From Alphaproteobacteria bacterium (GTDB lineage: Bacteria > Pseudomonadota > Alphaproteobacteria > Geminicoccales > Geminicoccaceae): a stretch of 64,000 nt of DNA. Every line of letters begins with the position of its first letter. Position 1 is the first letter of the stretch. The notes below the pieces were generated by a model. The model was not told where the DNA came from. It saw only the letters and a program-made list of their open reading frames with translations, and made no database searches. Positions 1 to 8,447 of this stretch are shown piece by piece. Location: NCBI GenBank assembly GCA_030431615.1, contig JAUIID010000003.1:1-64000 (forward strand), given 5' to 3'. The position numbers were made by a program, and so were the translations under genes.

Positions 1-353
1 GTGGTGGTGGCGGCTGGCGCGGAGGTCGGGCCTGGTGCCGTGGCAGGCGCAGCCGCGGGCGCCGGTGGGCCGGCGGGCGCCGGGGTCGGCATGGGGGGGC
101 GGGCCGGCGCCGGAGCGGGCCGCCCGACGCCGGGCAGGCGTTCACGGACCGCCCAGCGCACGCGCCCGAACAGGCGATCGACCGCCTGCAGGCGCTCGGC
201 CGGCGAAGGCGCCTCGACGGCGGCGGCGGCGAGATCCGGATGCTCGGCGAGCACCCGGTCGACGAGGGCCCTGGCCGCCTCGCCGTCACCGAGATGGTGC
301 ACGGCGAGCGCCACCAGCTCGTCGAGGATCACACGCGGCATCACATCGGACAT
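1..353 (-). CDS. Hypothetical protein, 5' part only (runs off left edge)
   Basis: The minus strand opens with ATG at 353 and stays open to position 1, giving about 117 residues beginning MSDVMPRVILDELVALAVHH. The first ~80 residues are helical and rich in Leu, Ala, Arg and acidic residues (for example RLQAVDRLFGRVRWAVRERL). After that comes a Pro/Ala low-complexity linker that continues past the edge. I do not recognise a family; the layout suggests a small helical N-terminal domain joined by a flexible linker to a domain outside the window. The antisense strand is also open, but it reads only low-complexity Gly/Ala/Arg. Confidence 0.55.
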   Translation of the reverse strand, partial: MSDVMPRVILDELVALAVHHLGDGEAARALVDRVLAEHPDLAAAAVEAPSPAERLQAVDRLFGRVRWAVRERLPGVGRPAPAPARPPMPTPAPAGPPAPAAAPATAPGPTSAPAATT

Positions 354-583
354 CGAAGGCTACCTGTCACCCCCTGGGGCCCGGGCCGGGCGTTGCCGGT
401 ACGGCATGGCCGGGCCGGCGTTTCGCTGACACACGGAGTCTAGCACAGCTCGCGGCAAGTCGACCGCCGGCCGTGCCCGGCGGCGGCATGTCCGCACATC
501 ATCTGGTACGCGGGGAAGCGCGACATCCGCAAGACCCTCTGCCCGACCGATCGAGCGGGCCCGGCTGATCGAGGTAGGCCGGG

Positions 584-1900
584 TCAGCCGTAGATCAATT
601 GCGGCAGCCACAGGGCGATCGCCGGGAAGAGGATGATCAGGACCAGAGCCAGGAGCTGCAGGCCCATGAACTGCAGCATGCCCATGTAGATGTCGTCGAG
701 GCTCCATTCCGGCACGACGCCCTTGAGGAAATAGGCGGAGAGGGCGACCGGCGGCGAGAGCCAGGCGGTCTGCAGGTTGACGGCGACGAGGATGCCGAAC
801 CAGACGAGGTCGAAGCCGAGGGCGGTGATCAGCGGCAGGAGGAAGGGGACGACGATCAGCACGATCGGCACCCACTCGAGCGGCCAGCCGAGAAGGAAGA
901 TGGCGGCCATCACCATGGCGAGGATGACGTAGGGCGGGAGATCGAGCGCGAGCAGCGCCTCGGTCAGCATGGTTGGCGTGCCGAGCCGGGCGAAGACGGC
1001 GCCGAAGAAGTTCGACGCGGCGACGAGGAAGAGGATGAGCACCGAGATCTCGAGCGTCTTGATCAGCGAATCGGTAAGTGCTGCGAAGGTCAGGCGGCGA
1101 TAGGCGATGGTCAGGAGGAAGGCGCCGAAGGCGCCGCAGGCCGCTCCTTCGGTCGGCGTGGCGAAGCCGAAGATGATGCTGCCGAGGGCGGCGAGGACGA
1201 GGGCCGCGGGCGGCACCAGGCCCTTGATGAAGCCGAGCCAGGCGGCCCTGAGGTCGGCCGGGCGCTGGTCCATGGGCAGCATCGGGGCGAGCGACGGGTC
1301 GAGCCGGCAGCGCAGCATGGCGTAGCCGGTGAAGAGCGTGGCGAGCAGGATGCCCGGCAGGATGGCGGCGGCGAAGAGGGTGGTGACGGGCACCTCGAGC
1401 ACCGGCCCCATGACGATCAGCATGATCGAGGGCGGGATGAGGATGCCGAGCGTGCCGCCCGCGGTGATAAGCCCGGCCGAGAGGCGGGTGTCGTAGCCCG
1501 AGCGGATCATCGTCTTGCCGGCCATGATGCCGAGCAGGGTCACCGAGGCGCCGACGATGCCGGTGGCCGCGGCGAAGAGCGTGGCGACGAACATGACCGC
1601 GAGATAGAGGGCGCCGCGCAGGCGCGAGAGGAGTTGCTGCACGGAATCGAACAGCCGCTCCATGAGGTTGGCGCGCTCCATCAGGATGCCCATGAAGACG
1701 AAGAGCGGCACCGCGGTCAGCGTGCTCTCCATCATCGTGCCGTAGAACTGCAGCGTGAGCAGGAAGAAGACGAGCTTGCCGAAGCCCCAGTAGCCGAAGG
1801 TCAGGCCGAGGAAGATGAGGGTGAAGGAAATCGGGAAGCCGATGAAGATGCCGAACAGCATCCCGCCGATCATGAGGAGGCCGATGATCTCGGGGGCCAT
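584..1900 (-). CDS. dctM: TRAP transporter large permease (DctM type)
   Basis: This is the 438-residue integral membrane subunit of a tripartite ATP-independent periplasmic transporter, which uses an ion gradient to import organic acids delivered by a binding protein. The chosen start is the ATG giving MAPEIIGLLMIGG, 4 bases after the dctQ stop; a longer upstream frame reads only basic low-complexity sequence. The protein is almost wholly hydrophobic with about a dozen predicted membrane segments. It carries typical DctM stretches, such as the GTLGILIPPSIMLIVMGPV region and the STLTAVPLFVFMGILMERA region. It is the last gene of a dctP-dctQ-dctM operon. The substrate cannot be read from the sequence. 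Confidence 0.93.
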   Translation of the reverse strand: MAPEIIGLLMIGGMLFGIFIGFPISFTLIFLGLTFGYWGFGKLVFFLLTLQFYGTMMESTLTAVPLFVFMGILMERANLMERLFDSVQQLLSRLRGALYLAVMFVATLFAAATGIVGASVTLLGIMAGKTMIRSGYDTRLSAGLITAGGTLGILIPPSIMLIVMGPVLEVPVTTLFAAAILPGILLATLFTGYAMLRCRLDPSLAPMLPMDQRPADLRAAWLGFIKGLVPPAALVLAALGSIIFGFATPTEGAACGAFGAFLLTIAYRRLTFAALTDSLIKTLEISVLILFLVAASNFFGAVFARLGTPTMLTEALLALDLPPYVILAMVMAAIFLLGWPLEWVPIVLIVVPFLLPLITALGFDLVWFGILVAVNLQTAWLSPPVALSAYFLKGVVPEWSLDDIYMGMLQFMGLQLLALVLIILFPAIALWLPQLIYG

Positions 1901-1904
1901 GCGC

Positions 1905-2546
1905 TCAGGCGTCCGGCCAGCGGCCGCGGGTCGCCGCGTACCAGCTCTTGCAGAGCTCGGAGAGGCCCTGCAGCACGAGCAGGATGACGCCGGCGGCAAG
2001 CGCCGCCTTGATCGGGCCGAGCTGCGGCATCCAGGCCGTGTCCATGCCCCGCTCGCCGCGGGTGATGGCGGTGGCGGCGTACTGCCAGGCGACGACGGCG
2101 AAGATCAGCAGGGCGGGGAAGTAGAGGCAGAGATAGAGGATCGCGTCGATCCGGCCCTGGGTCCGGACCGACCAGCGCTGGTAGAGGAAGTCGGCGCGGA
2201 TGTGCACGCCTCTGGAGAGCGCGTAGCCGGCGCCCAGCATGAACATGGCGCCGTAGAGCATGCGGCTGGTGTCGTAGGCCCAGATGGTGGGTGCCGCGAA
2301 GAAGTAGCGGGCGGTGATCTCGTAGACCATGGCCAGCATCAGCGGCAGGACCAGCCAGGCGACGATGCGGCCAACCCAGAGGTTGAGGTTGTCGACGAGG
2401 AGCACGTAGGCCGCCATGGGCCCCGGCATGTCGCGCGGCATGCGGCCGGTGCGGTGGCGCCGTCCGGCGAGCAGCTCGTCACCCGGTGCCGGTGGGTCAG
2501 CGAGCTGCTCCGGCCGGCCGGCGCCCTCGTTCTCGCGGCTGGCCAA
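1905..2546 (-). CDS. dctQ: TRAP transporter small permease (DctQ type)
   Basis: Four-helix small membrane subunit of the TRAP transporter, 213 residues if translated from TTG at 2546. That TTG lies 5 bases after the dctP stop, which suits translational coupling. In-frame ATG codons at 2441, 2429 and 2417 (MAAYVLLVDNLNLWVG) would give a protein closer to the usual DctQ length of ~160-180 residues, and the extra N-terminus is polar, so the true start may be internal. Motifs such as EITARYFF and the GVHIRADFLY stretch between helices are typical of DctQ. It is cotranscribed with the flanking binding protein and large permease. Confidence 0.88.
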   Translation of the reverse strand: MASRENEGAGRPEQLADPPAPGDELLAGRRHRTGRMPRDMPGPMAAYVLLVDNLNLWVGRIVAWLVLPLMLAMVYEITARYFFAAPTIWAYDTSRMLYGAMFMLGAGYALSRGVHIRADFLYQRWSVRTQGRIDAILYLCLYFPALLIFAVVAWQYAATAITRGERGMDTAWMPQLGPIKAALAAGVILLVLQGLSELCKSWYAATRGRWPDA

Positions 2547-2551
2547 GGGTC

Positions 2552-3658
2552 TTACGGGGCACCCTCCAGCACCTCGGCGTAGCCGCCGGTGATGCTGGCA
2601 TTAGCCGCCTGCTGGGTTGCCCAGAAGGGAATCGCCACCTCGGCGAAGGCCCGCTGGCTGTCCCAGACCTCCTTGAAGAAGGCGTTCTCGGCGGCGTAGC
2701 CCTCGAACACCTTCTGCGCCGCGGCGGCATAGGCCGTGAAGTACTCCTCGGGCGTGTCCTCGATGATGACGCCGTCCTCCTCGACCAGCACCTTCAGCGC
2801 CTTGCCGTTCTCGAGGATGCGGTAGCTGTGGGCCTTGATGAGGGCGGCGTTGGCCGAGACCTCGATCGCCTTCTGCTGCTGCGGCGTCAGGCCGTCCCAG
2901 ACATCCCTGTTGATGTAAATGTCGGCGTTGACGACGTTCTGGTGCAGGCCCTGCAGGTAGTAGTGCTTGAGCACGTTCTGGAAGCCGAAGATGCTGTCGG
3001 GCTTGGGGCAGCACCATTCGGCGGCGTCGATCACGCCCTTCTCCAGCGCCGGCAGGATGTCGCCGCCGCCCATGGCCACGGCCGAGACGCCGATATCGTT
3101 GTAGATCTGGCCCGGAATGCCGGGCGGCGTGCGAAAGCGCAGGCCCTGCATGTCGGCGAGGCTGGTGATGGGCTCCTTGAACCAGCCCAGCGCCTCGGGG
3201 CCGACCGGCTGCAGGAAGAAGCCCTTAACGTTGACGCCCATCTCGTCCCAGAGCTGGTCGTAGAGCTCCTTGCCGCCGCCATAGAGGAACCACGAGATGT
3301 GGGCGAGGTTGTCGAGCCCGACGCCGGCGCCGGCAGCCGGCGAGCCGAAGAGGGTCGCCGCCGGGTGCTTGCCCGACCAGTAGTGGGTCCAGGCGAAGCC
3401 CGCCTCGATCAGGCCGGCATCGACCGCGTCGAGGGTTTCGTTGACGCCGACCACGGCACCGGCCGGCAGGACCTCGAAGCGGACCTCGCCATTGGTCAGG
3501 GCGGTGACGTCGGCGGCAAAGTCCTCGAGCATGACGACTTCGTCGGCGCTGGTCGGGATGACCGACTGGACCCGGATCAGCGTCTCGGCGGTGGCGGCGA
3601 ACGGCAACGACAAGAGGACGGCGGCCGAAAGGCCAGCCATCTTGTGATGCAGCTTCAT
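2552..3658 (-). CDS. dctP: TRAP transporter substrate-binding protein (DctP family)
   Basis: Periplasmic binding protein of the TRAP system, 368 residues. It starts at the ATG preceded by AGGGAGAG and opens with a Sec signal peptide (KLHHKMAGLSAAVLLSLP, cleavage near ATA/ETL). The mature part has the DctP fold signatures: an early MLEDFAADVTALTNGEVRFE region, the conserved RFRTPPGIPGQ segment containing the substrate-carboxylate Arg, and GGGDILPALEKGVIDAAEW. It is the first gene of the operon, with dctQ and dctM downstream, and is divergent from the sulfhydrylase gene. The ligand is unknown; relatives bind alpha-keto acids, mannitol-like compounds or other carboxylates. Confidence 0.93.
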   Translation of the reverse strand: MKLHHKMAGLSAAVLLSLPFAATAETLIRVQSVIPTSADEVVMLEDFAADVTALTNGEVRFEVLPAGAVVGVNETLDAVDAGLIEAGFAWTHYWSGKHPAATLFGSPAAGAGVGLDNLAHISWFLYGGGKELYDQLWDEMGVNVKGFFLQPVGPEALGWFKEPITSLADMQGLRFRTPPGIPGQIYNDIGVSAVAMGGGDILPALEKGVIDAAEWCCPKPDSIFGFQNVLKHYYLQGLHQNVVNADIYINRDVWDGLTPQQQKAIEVSANAALIKAHSYRILENGKALKVLVEEDGVIIEDTPEEYFTAYAAAAQKVFEGYAAENAFFKEVWDSQRAFAEVAIPFWATQQAANASITGGYAEVLEGAP

Positions 3659-3754
3659 CGAAGCTCTCCCTGTTCGGGGCACATTCATGATCGCCCGATG
3701 CGCCCTCTTCTGGCAGCATGCCTGCAATGCCCGTCGACGTCACGCCGTTTCGAA

Positions 3755-3806
3755 AACCCGCTGACCTGGATCAGTTGCAACGGGACTGTGACGAATGCCG
3801 CTTTGC
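3755..3806 (+). promoter_or_regulatory. Possible SAM-II-like leader element ahead of the sulfhydrylase gene
   Basis: In the leader, about 60 bases before the start codon, a CCCG/CGGG stem encloses CTGACC...TTGCAA. It is followed by TGTGACGAATGCCGCT. The order stem-CUGA-UUGCA-stem-GCCGCU resembles the alphaproteobacterial SAM-II riboswitch that often precedes methionine genes, but the AU-rich positions of the consensus are not matched. The gene context fits; the sequence match is weak. Confidence 0.2.
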
Positions 3807-3866
3807 ATTCTTGCTGGCGCGGCTACAGGAACGGGCCGAGGGCCGCACAAAAGGAACAGCAGACCC

Positions 3867-5150
3867 ATGAGCGAACGCAAATACGGATTCGAGACACTGG
3901 CGGTGCATGCCGGCGCGGCTCCCGACCCGACGACCGGGGCCCGGGCCACGCCGATCTACCAGACGACGTCCTTCGTCTTCGACGATGTCGACCACGCCGC
4001 CTCGCTGTTCAACCTGCAGCAGTTCGGCAATATCTATTCCAGGCTCACCAACCCGACGGTCTCGGTGCTCGAGGAGCGGGTCGCAGCGCTCGAGGGCGGC
4101 ACCGCTGCCTGCGCCACGGCGTCCGGCCATTCGGCGCAGTTCCTGACCTTCCTCAACCTGATGAGCCCGGGCGACAACATCGTCTCGTCGTCCAAGCTCT
4201 ATGGCGGCTCGATCAGCCAGATGAACCAGACCTTCCCGCAGTTCGGCTGGAAGGTCTCTTATGTAGATCCGCGCGAGCCCGAGAATTTCCAGGCCGCGAT
4301 CAACGACAAGACCAAGGCCGTCTTCATCGAGAGTGCTTCCAATCCGGACGGCATCGTCCCCGACATCGAGGCGATCGCCGGGATCGCGCACGCGGCCGGC
4401 ATTCCGCTCGTCGTCGACAACACCTGCCCCACACCCTATTTCTGCCGGCCGCTCGAATGGGGCGCCGACGTCGTCGTCCATTCGCTGACCAAGTATATCG
4501 GCGGGCAGGGCAACTCGATCGGCGGCATGATCGTCGAGGGTGGCAAGTTCGACTGGGCCGCGTCCGGCAAGTTCCCGCTCCTCACTGAGCCCTGCGCCGC
4601 CTATCACGGCCTGCGGTTCTACGAGAACTTCGGTTCCTTCGCGATGACCGTGCGCAACAAGGCGATCGGGCTGCGCGACATGGGCCCGTGCCTGGCGCCG
4701 ATGAACGCCTTCCTCATCCTGCAGGGCGTCGAGACGCTGCCGCTCAGGATGGAGCGGCATGTCGCCAATGCCGACAAGGTCGCGGCCTGGCTCGCCGATC
4801 ACCCGCAGGTGACCTGGGTCTCCTATGCGCGGCTGCCGCAGAACAAGACGCCGCTGGTCGACAAGTACTGCCCGAACGGGCTTGGCGCCCTCTTCACCTT
4901 CGGCGTCAAGGGCGGCTACGACATGGGGGTCAAGGTGGTGAACAACTGCCAGATGATCAGCCACGTCGCCAATATCGGCGACACCCGGACGCTGATCATC
5001 CATCCCTCCTCGACAACCCATCGCCAGCTCACCCCGGAGCAGCAGGTCGCGGCGGGCGCCGGGCCCGATGTCATCCGCCTCTCGGTCGGCATCGAGACGG
5101 TCGACGACATCATCGCCGACCTCGACCAGGCGCTCGCCCAGGCCGCCTGA
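3867..5150 (+). CDS. metY: O-acetylhomoserine sulfhydrylase (PLP-dependent Cys/Met metabolism enzyme)
   Basis: Makes homocysteine from O-acetylhomoserine and sulfide in the direct sulfhydrylation route to methionine. The protein has 427 residues, from the ATG after AAAGGA giving MSERKYGFETLAVHAG. It shows the Cys/Met PLP-enzyme landmarks: the YQTTSFVF segment, NIYSRLTNPT, FIESASNPDG, the cofactor Asp in VVDNTC, and the Schiff-base Lys in HSLTKYIGGQG. The C-terminal RLSVGIETVDDIIADLDQAL is canonical. The length and the long insert between residues ~340 and 400 fit OAH sulfhydrylase rather than cystathionine gamma-synthase. It stands alone, divergent from the TRAP operon, and is followed by a strong terminator. 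The enzyme class is secure; OAH over OSH as substrate is inferred. Confidence 0.93.
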   Translation: MSERKYGFETLAVHAGAAPDPTTGARATPIYQTTSFVFDDVDHAASLFNLQQFGNIYSRLTNPTVSVLEERVAALEGGTAACATASGHSAQFLTFLNLMSPGDNIVSSSKLYGGSISQMNQTFPQFGWKVSYVDPREPENFQAAINDKTKAVFIESASNPDGIVPDIEAIAGIAHAAGIPLVVDNTCPTPYFCRPLEWGADVVVHSLTKYIGGQGNSIGGMIVEGGKFDWAASGKFPLLTEPCAAYHGLRFYENFGSFAMTVRNKAIGLRDMGPCLAPMNAFLILQGVETLPLRMERHVANADKVAAWLADHPQVTWVSYARLPQNKTPLVDKYCPNGLGALFTFGVKGGYDMGVKVVNNCQMISHVANIGDTRTLIIHPSSTTHRQLTPEQQVAAGAGPDVIRLSVGIETVDDIIADLDQALAQAA

Positions 5151-5170
5151 GCCAAGCGTTTTTCTCGCTG

Positions 5171-5199
5171 GAACGGGGCCTGCGGGCCCCGTTCTTTTT
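5171..5199 (+). terminator. Rho-independent terminator after the sulfhydrylase gene
   Basis: A perfect 10-bp GC-rich stem (GAACGGGGCC / GGCCCCGTTC) with a TGCG loop runs straight into TTTTT, 20 bases after the stop codon. This is the clearest intrinsic terminator in the window. Confidence 0.9.
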
Positions 5200-5396
5200 C
5201 GTTGGCAGGCATGCAATTACGCCGGGCCTGCGCGACCCCTGTGGCGATCCGCTATCCGATTGATAAACAAAGGGAATTTTTGCGTCGGCGGCGCGTGTCG
5301 CGGGGACACCAGAAGGCTTCTCATTTGCGCCATTGCGGCGACCACGGGTGCGACCATATCCGCGTCGCCACGCCACTCGCTCCAGGGCCAACCGCC

Positions 5397-5717
5397 ATGT
5401 CGCTCAACTTCGCCAGCCAACTCGGCAACACCTTCGTCGGCGCCTTCGGCCCGTCCCGGCCGACGCTCGCCCTGGTCCCGGCCCTGCCCCGCCATGGCCT
5501 CGTCCGCCGCGCCGCGCGGACCCTCTTCCAGCTGCCGGCCCGCCTGCTCAAGGGGCTCGAGCGGCGCCAGCGCGAGCGCGACGCGCTCTTGCGCTACGCC
5601 GCGTCGGAGGGCCGCGAGCTCGGCCTCGGCCGGCGCCATGTCGAGCGCGCGGTGCTGCTCACCGGCCGCGCCGACATGCTCTTCCCGTCCTATTTCGTGA
5701 ACGCCGACCGCCGCTGA
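5397..5717 (+). CDS. Small basic protein, weakly DUF1127-like
   Basis: 106 residues, from the ATG giving MSLNFASQLGNTFVGAFGPS. The N-terminal half is of mixed character. The second half (RLLKGLERRQRERDALLRYA, then the GRELGLGRRHVERAVL stretch) resembles the short Arg-rich C-terminal motif of DUF1127/YjiS-like proteins, in which an acidic or polar helix is followed by a 'x-D-I-G-L-x-R' type ending. Those proteins have been linked to small-RNA and phosphate or stress responses in other alphaproteobacteria, but nothing here shows that role. It sits between the sulfhydrylase terminator and a convergent small gene. The frame could extend upstream, but the leader part lacks family-like sequence. 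Confidence 0.5.
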   Translation: MSLNFASQLGNTFVGAFGPSRPTLALVPALPRHGLVRRAARTLFQLPARLLKGLERRQRERDALLRYAASEGRELGLGRRHVERAVLLTGRADMLFPSYFVNADRR

Positions 5718-5728
5718 CCAAGCGGCGG
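5708..5728. terminator. Short hairpin between convergent small genes
   Basis: CCGCCGCT and AGCGGCGG flank a 5-base loop and overlap the stop codon of the plus-strand gene, just before the stop of the convergent gene. There is no T-run, so intrinsic termination is uncertain. Confidence 0.3.
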
Positions 5729-5729
5729 C

Positions 5730-5969
5730 TCAGGCGGCCGCGGTCGCCGGGCCGGCCTTCTTCGTCTTGACGTCGGGGTTCGCCCAGGCATGCGCCTGGG
5801 CGACCGCGCGCTCCTCGCTGCCGACGATGAAAAGGAGCGGCTGGCCCGAATCGGGCCGCTCGTTCCAGATCGCCCAGAGATGGGCGACGCCGTGCCGGCC
5901 GAGGCGGTACGACCGCCCCTCGGCGGCCCAGAGATCGTTGAGCTCGAGGGCAAGCTTGGGGATGCTCAT
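5730..5969 (-). CDS. Hypothetical small protein
   Basis: 79 residues from ATG at 5969, with GAGAGG upstream as a possible ribosome-binding site. The sequence begins MSIPKLALELNDLWAAEGRS and contains HGVAHLWAIWNERP and LLFIVGSEERAVAQAHAW, so it looks folded and soluble, with a Lys/Ala-rich tail. I do not recognise the family. It converges with the small gene on the other strand and precedes the PfkB-type kinase gene on the same strand at a distance of ~140 bases. Confidence 0.6.
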   Translation of the reverse strand: MSIPKLALELNDLWAAEGRSYRLGRHGVAHLWAIWNERPDSGQPLLFIVGSEERAVAQAHAWANPDVKTKKAGPATAAA

Positions 5970-6105
5970 CGCGGGATGCCTCTCGCAAGCGTCCCGAACG
6001 GGCCCTGAAGGCGCGTTCGGGCAGAGGTATCGACCTACGTCAGATGGCCGCGAATTTCAACCCTTTGGATAGTTTAAGGCGTAGAATCGCGCCTCGCGCG
6101 ACCGC

Positions 6106-7113
6106 TCAGCCGGCCACCTCGGCGAAGAGCCCGGTCATGGGTGCCTCGGCGCGCGCCCCGTACTGGGCGATGATGAGACCGGCCGCGGCCGAGCCGAGCC
6201 GGCCACAGGTGGCGAGATCGCAGCCGGCGGTGAGGCCGCGCAGGAAGCCCGCGGCGTAGAGGTCGCCGGCCCCGGTGGTGTCGACCAGCCGCGCCGGCGG
6301 GACGGCGTCGATGACGTGCACCTCGTCGCCCCGGACTACGACCGAGCCCTTGGCGCCGCGGGTGAGCGCCGCGAAGCCGACATGCTGCCGGACCGCCTGG
6401 AGCGCATCATCGAAGCTCTCGACCTCGTAGAGGCTCTTGATCTCGCTCTCATTGGCGAAAAGGATGTCGACGCGCTTTTCGACCAGCTCCTTGAACTCGG
6501 CGCGCCAGCGTTCGACGCAGAAGGAATCGCTGAGTGTCAGGGCCAGCTTGTTGCCGGCGTCGTGGCAGATGTCGGCGGCCTTCTGACAGGCGGCCTTGGC
6601 GGCCGGCTTGTCGTAGAGATAGCCCTCGAAATAGGTGACCTCGGCGCGGCGGACGAGGTCCTCCTCGACATCCTCGGGGCCGAGATCGACGCAGGCGCCG
6701 AGATAGGTCTGCATGGTGCGCTGGGCGTCGTCGGTGACGAAGATCAGGCAACGCGCGGTGGCCGGGCCGTCCGGCTGCGGCGCGGCATCGAAGCGCACGC
6801 CGGCGGCACGGATGTCGTGGGCGAAGATCTTGCCGAGCGCGTCGTCCCTGACCCGGCCGATATAGGCGCCGGTGCCACCCATGGAGGCGATGGCGGCGAT
6901 GGTGTTGGCGCAGCTCCCGCCCGAGACCTCGCGGCCGGGGCCCATGCGGCGATAGAGGAACTCCGAGCGCTCCTCGTCGACGAGCGTCATGGCGCCCTTC
7001 TCGAGCCCGAGCTCGGTGAGCAGACTGTCGTCGCTGTGGCTCAGCACGTCGACGATGGCATTGCCGATGCCGAGGACATCGAGTTTCTGGCCGGTTGCGG
7101 CAGCGACCTGCAT
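6106..7113 (-). CDS. PfkB-family sugar/nucleoside kinase, adenosine kinase-like
   Basis: 335-residue ATP-dependent kinase of the ribokinase (PfkB) family; close relatives in alphaproteobacteria are annotated adenosine kinase, which phosphorylates adenosine to AMP. Family signatures are visible: the N-terminal LDVLGIGNAIVDVLS segment, the first PfkB signature GGSCANTIAAIASMGG, and the C-terminal VDTTGAGDLYAAGFLRGL with the catalytic Asp in GAGD. The start at 7113 is preferred over the in-frame ATG 18 bases upstream because GGGGGAA lies at a good distance before it. It is monocistronic. Adenosine rather than another nucleoside or sugar is inferred from overall resemblance. Confidence 0.85.
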   Translation of the reverse strand: MQVAAATGQKLDVLGIGNAIVDVLSHSDDSLLTELGLEKGAMTLVDEERSEFLYRRMGPGREVSGGSCANTIAAIASMGGTGAYIGRVRDDALGKIFAHDIRAAGVRFDAAPQPDGPATARCLIFVTDDAQRTMQTYLGACVDLGPEDVEEDLVRRAEVTYFEGYLYDKPAAKAACQKAADICHDAGNKLALTLSDSFCVERWRAEFKELVEKRVDILFANESEIKSLYEVESFDDALQAVRQHVGFAALTRGAKGSVVVRGDEVHVIDAVPPARLVDTTGAGDLYAAGFLRGLTAGCDLATCGRLGSAAAGLIIAQYGARAEAPMTGLFAEVAG

Positions 7114-7274
7114 GCGCCTGAATTCCCCCATTTGTCGAACCGCCGCCCGTGTAGCAGCTCACCGGCGCACGTCCAGTGCGGGTTGGCAGGCAGGGGTTCG
7201 TGGCGACGAGTCACCAAACCATCTCAGAACGATTGGAAGGATTGGCGGGAAGACAATCGGCGGTTCCTTTCGGT

Positions 7275-7304
7275 TTGACTTCCCGAGCCCGCAGGGTCTA
7301 ATCC
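7275..7304 (+). promoter_or_regulatory. Candidate sigma-70 promoter of the bactofilin gene
   Basis: TTGACT and TAATCC are separated by 18 bases, about 120 bases ahead of the bactofilin start codon and pointing toward it. No other convincing pair lies in this 290-base gap. Confidence 0.45.
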
Positions 7305-7422
7305 TCGCGATCCGCCGAGGAACAGTTTCGGTTGAGGCTTTCCAGAACGGACTCTACCTCGCGGCCTTCCGCCCGCCACGGCATCGGGCGATTTCCAGAA
7401 CCGCAGCACGCAGGAACCATCG

Positions 7423-7923
7423 ATGTTTCGCAGAAAAGACAACGAGACGACTCCGGGCGGAGAGACTCGGACCGAGGCGCCGCTGGCGCGGCCCGTGGCC
7501 GAGGCCAAGCCGATGCCGCAGCCTGCCGCCGAAGCGCCGCGCCGCGTCGAGCCGGCACCCGCGACGGCACCTGCTGCCGCGACGAGCACCGATGCCGGCG
7601 GCAAGCGGCTGATGGTCGGCCAGGGGATCAGCCTCTCGGGCGAGATCACGTCCTGCGACCGGCTGATCGTCGAGGGTGACGTCCAGGTCACGCTGAACGA
7701 GACCCGGGCGATCGAGATCGCCGAGAGCGGCCGTTTCACCAACGGCAAGGCGTCGGTCGAGGATGCCGAGATCAGCGGCGTCTACGAGGGCGAGCTGACC
7801 GTGCGCAACCGCCTGCTGATCCGCGCCACCGGCCGGGTCAAGGGAACGGTGCGTTATGGCGAGCTGGAGCTCGAGCGCGGCGGCCGCATTTCCGGCACCA
7901 TCTCGATGATCGACGAACGGTAA
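7423..7923 (+). CDS. Bactofilin (polymer-forming cytoskeletal protein)
   Basis: Self-assembling beta-helical cytoskeletal protein of 166 residues, which typically marks sites of localised cell-wall synthesis. It has a Pro/Ala/Glu-rich disordered N-terminus (residues ~1-60), as is usual for bactofilins. A DUF583 core follows from ~62 to the end, beginning MVGQGISLSGEITSCDRLIV and repeating the G-x-(I/V)-x-G pattern (VEGDVQVTL, ISGVYEGELTV, ATGRVKGTVRY, GRISGTISM). The lipoprotein gene starts 5 bases after its stop, so the two are likely cotranscribed. A bactofilin paired with a membrane or envelope partner is common. Confidence 0.9.
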   Translation: MFRRKDNETTPGGETRTEAPLARPVAEAKPMPQPAAEAPRRVEPAPATAPAAATSTDAGGKRLMVGQGISLSGEITSCDRLIVEGDVQVTLNETRAIEIAESGRFTNGKASVEDAEISGVYEGELTVRNRLLIRATGRVKGTVRYGELELERGGRISGTISMIDER

Positions 7924-7928
7924 CGCCG

Positions 7929-8432
7929 ATGCGGCAGCCCGGGGCGAGCGTCGGGGCCAGGAAGACGGCAGGCCGCCGTGGCGGCAGGCTCGCCGGCTGC
8001 GTGCTGGCCCTGGGCGCGCTCGCGGGTTGCACGACCGGGCCGGAGCCCTTGCCGATCGAGGCCTATCTGGCACCGCCACCGCTTTGGCGCGGCCTGCCGC
8101 CGCCAGCACCCGTGCCGGAGCTGACCCGCAACGTGCAGGTCGTCGGCATGGACTCGGGCGATCTGCGTAGCGTCTTCGGCGAGCCGGCGCTGGTGCGGGT
8201 CGAGGGCAATGTTCAGTACTGGCGCTATGCCTTCGCCGGCTGCAGCCTCGATCTCTTCGTCGATGCACGGCCCGAGCGGCAGCCCGAGGTCGTGCACTAC
8301 GACCTCCGCCCCCAGCCGCTCTACGGCAACGGCAAGGCCGCTGCCGACTGCGAACGCCTGGCGCGCCGGCTCGACAGCGGCCAGCAGCGCACCGCGCCAG
8401 AGCGCGAGCTGCCGCGCGTCGAGAGCTTCTAG
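7929..8432 (+). CDS. Putative lipoprotein
   Basis: 167 residues with a basic N-terminus, a short hydrophobic stretch and a lipobox LAGC at residues ~33-36, so it should be lipidated and anchored in the envelope. The mature part has a Pro-rich linker and then a small domain around VVGMDSGDLRSVFGEPAL and VQYWRYAFAGCSLDLFVD. This layout (G-x-D-x-x-x-L, a G-x-P turn, then a W-x-Y strand) recalls small BamE/SmpA-like or DUF-type envelope lipoproteins, but I cannot assign a family. It follows the bactofilin by 5 bases and may be its membrane partner; that is inference. A later start would give a more typical signal length. Confidence 0.7.
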   Translation: MRQPGASVGARKTAGRRGGRLAGCVLALGALAGCTTGPEPLPIEAYLAPPPLWRGLPPPAPVPELTRNVQVVGMDSGDLRSVFGEPALVRVEGNVQYWRYAFAGCSLDLFVDARPERQPEVVHYDLRPQPLYGNGKAAADCERLARRLDSGQQRTAPERELPRVESF

Positions 8433-8447
8433 GCCCCGTTCCCGAGG

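Noticed and set aside
1-429. A plus-strand open frame at the left edge
   Set aside because: It is Gly/Ala/Arg low-complexity, while the minus strand gives a better protein with a start codon and a polar helical N-terminus.
5990-6030. Hairpin CCCGAACG/CGTTCGGG between the small gene and the kinase gene
   Set aside because: An 8-bp stem with a 13-base loop and no T-run is common by chance in this DNA.
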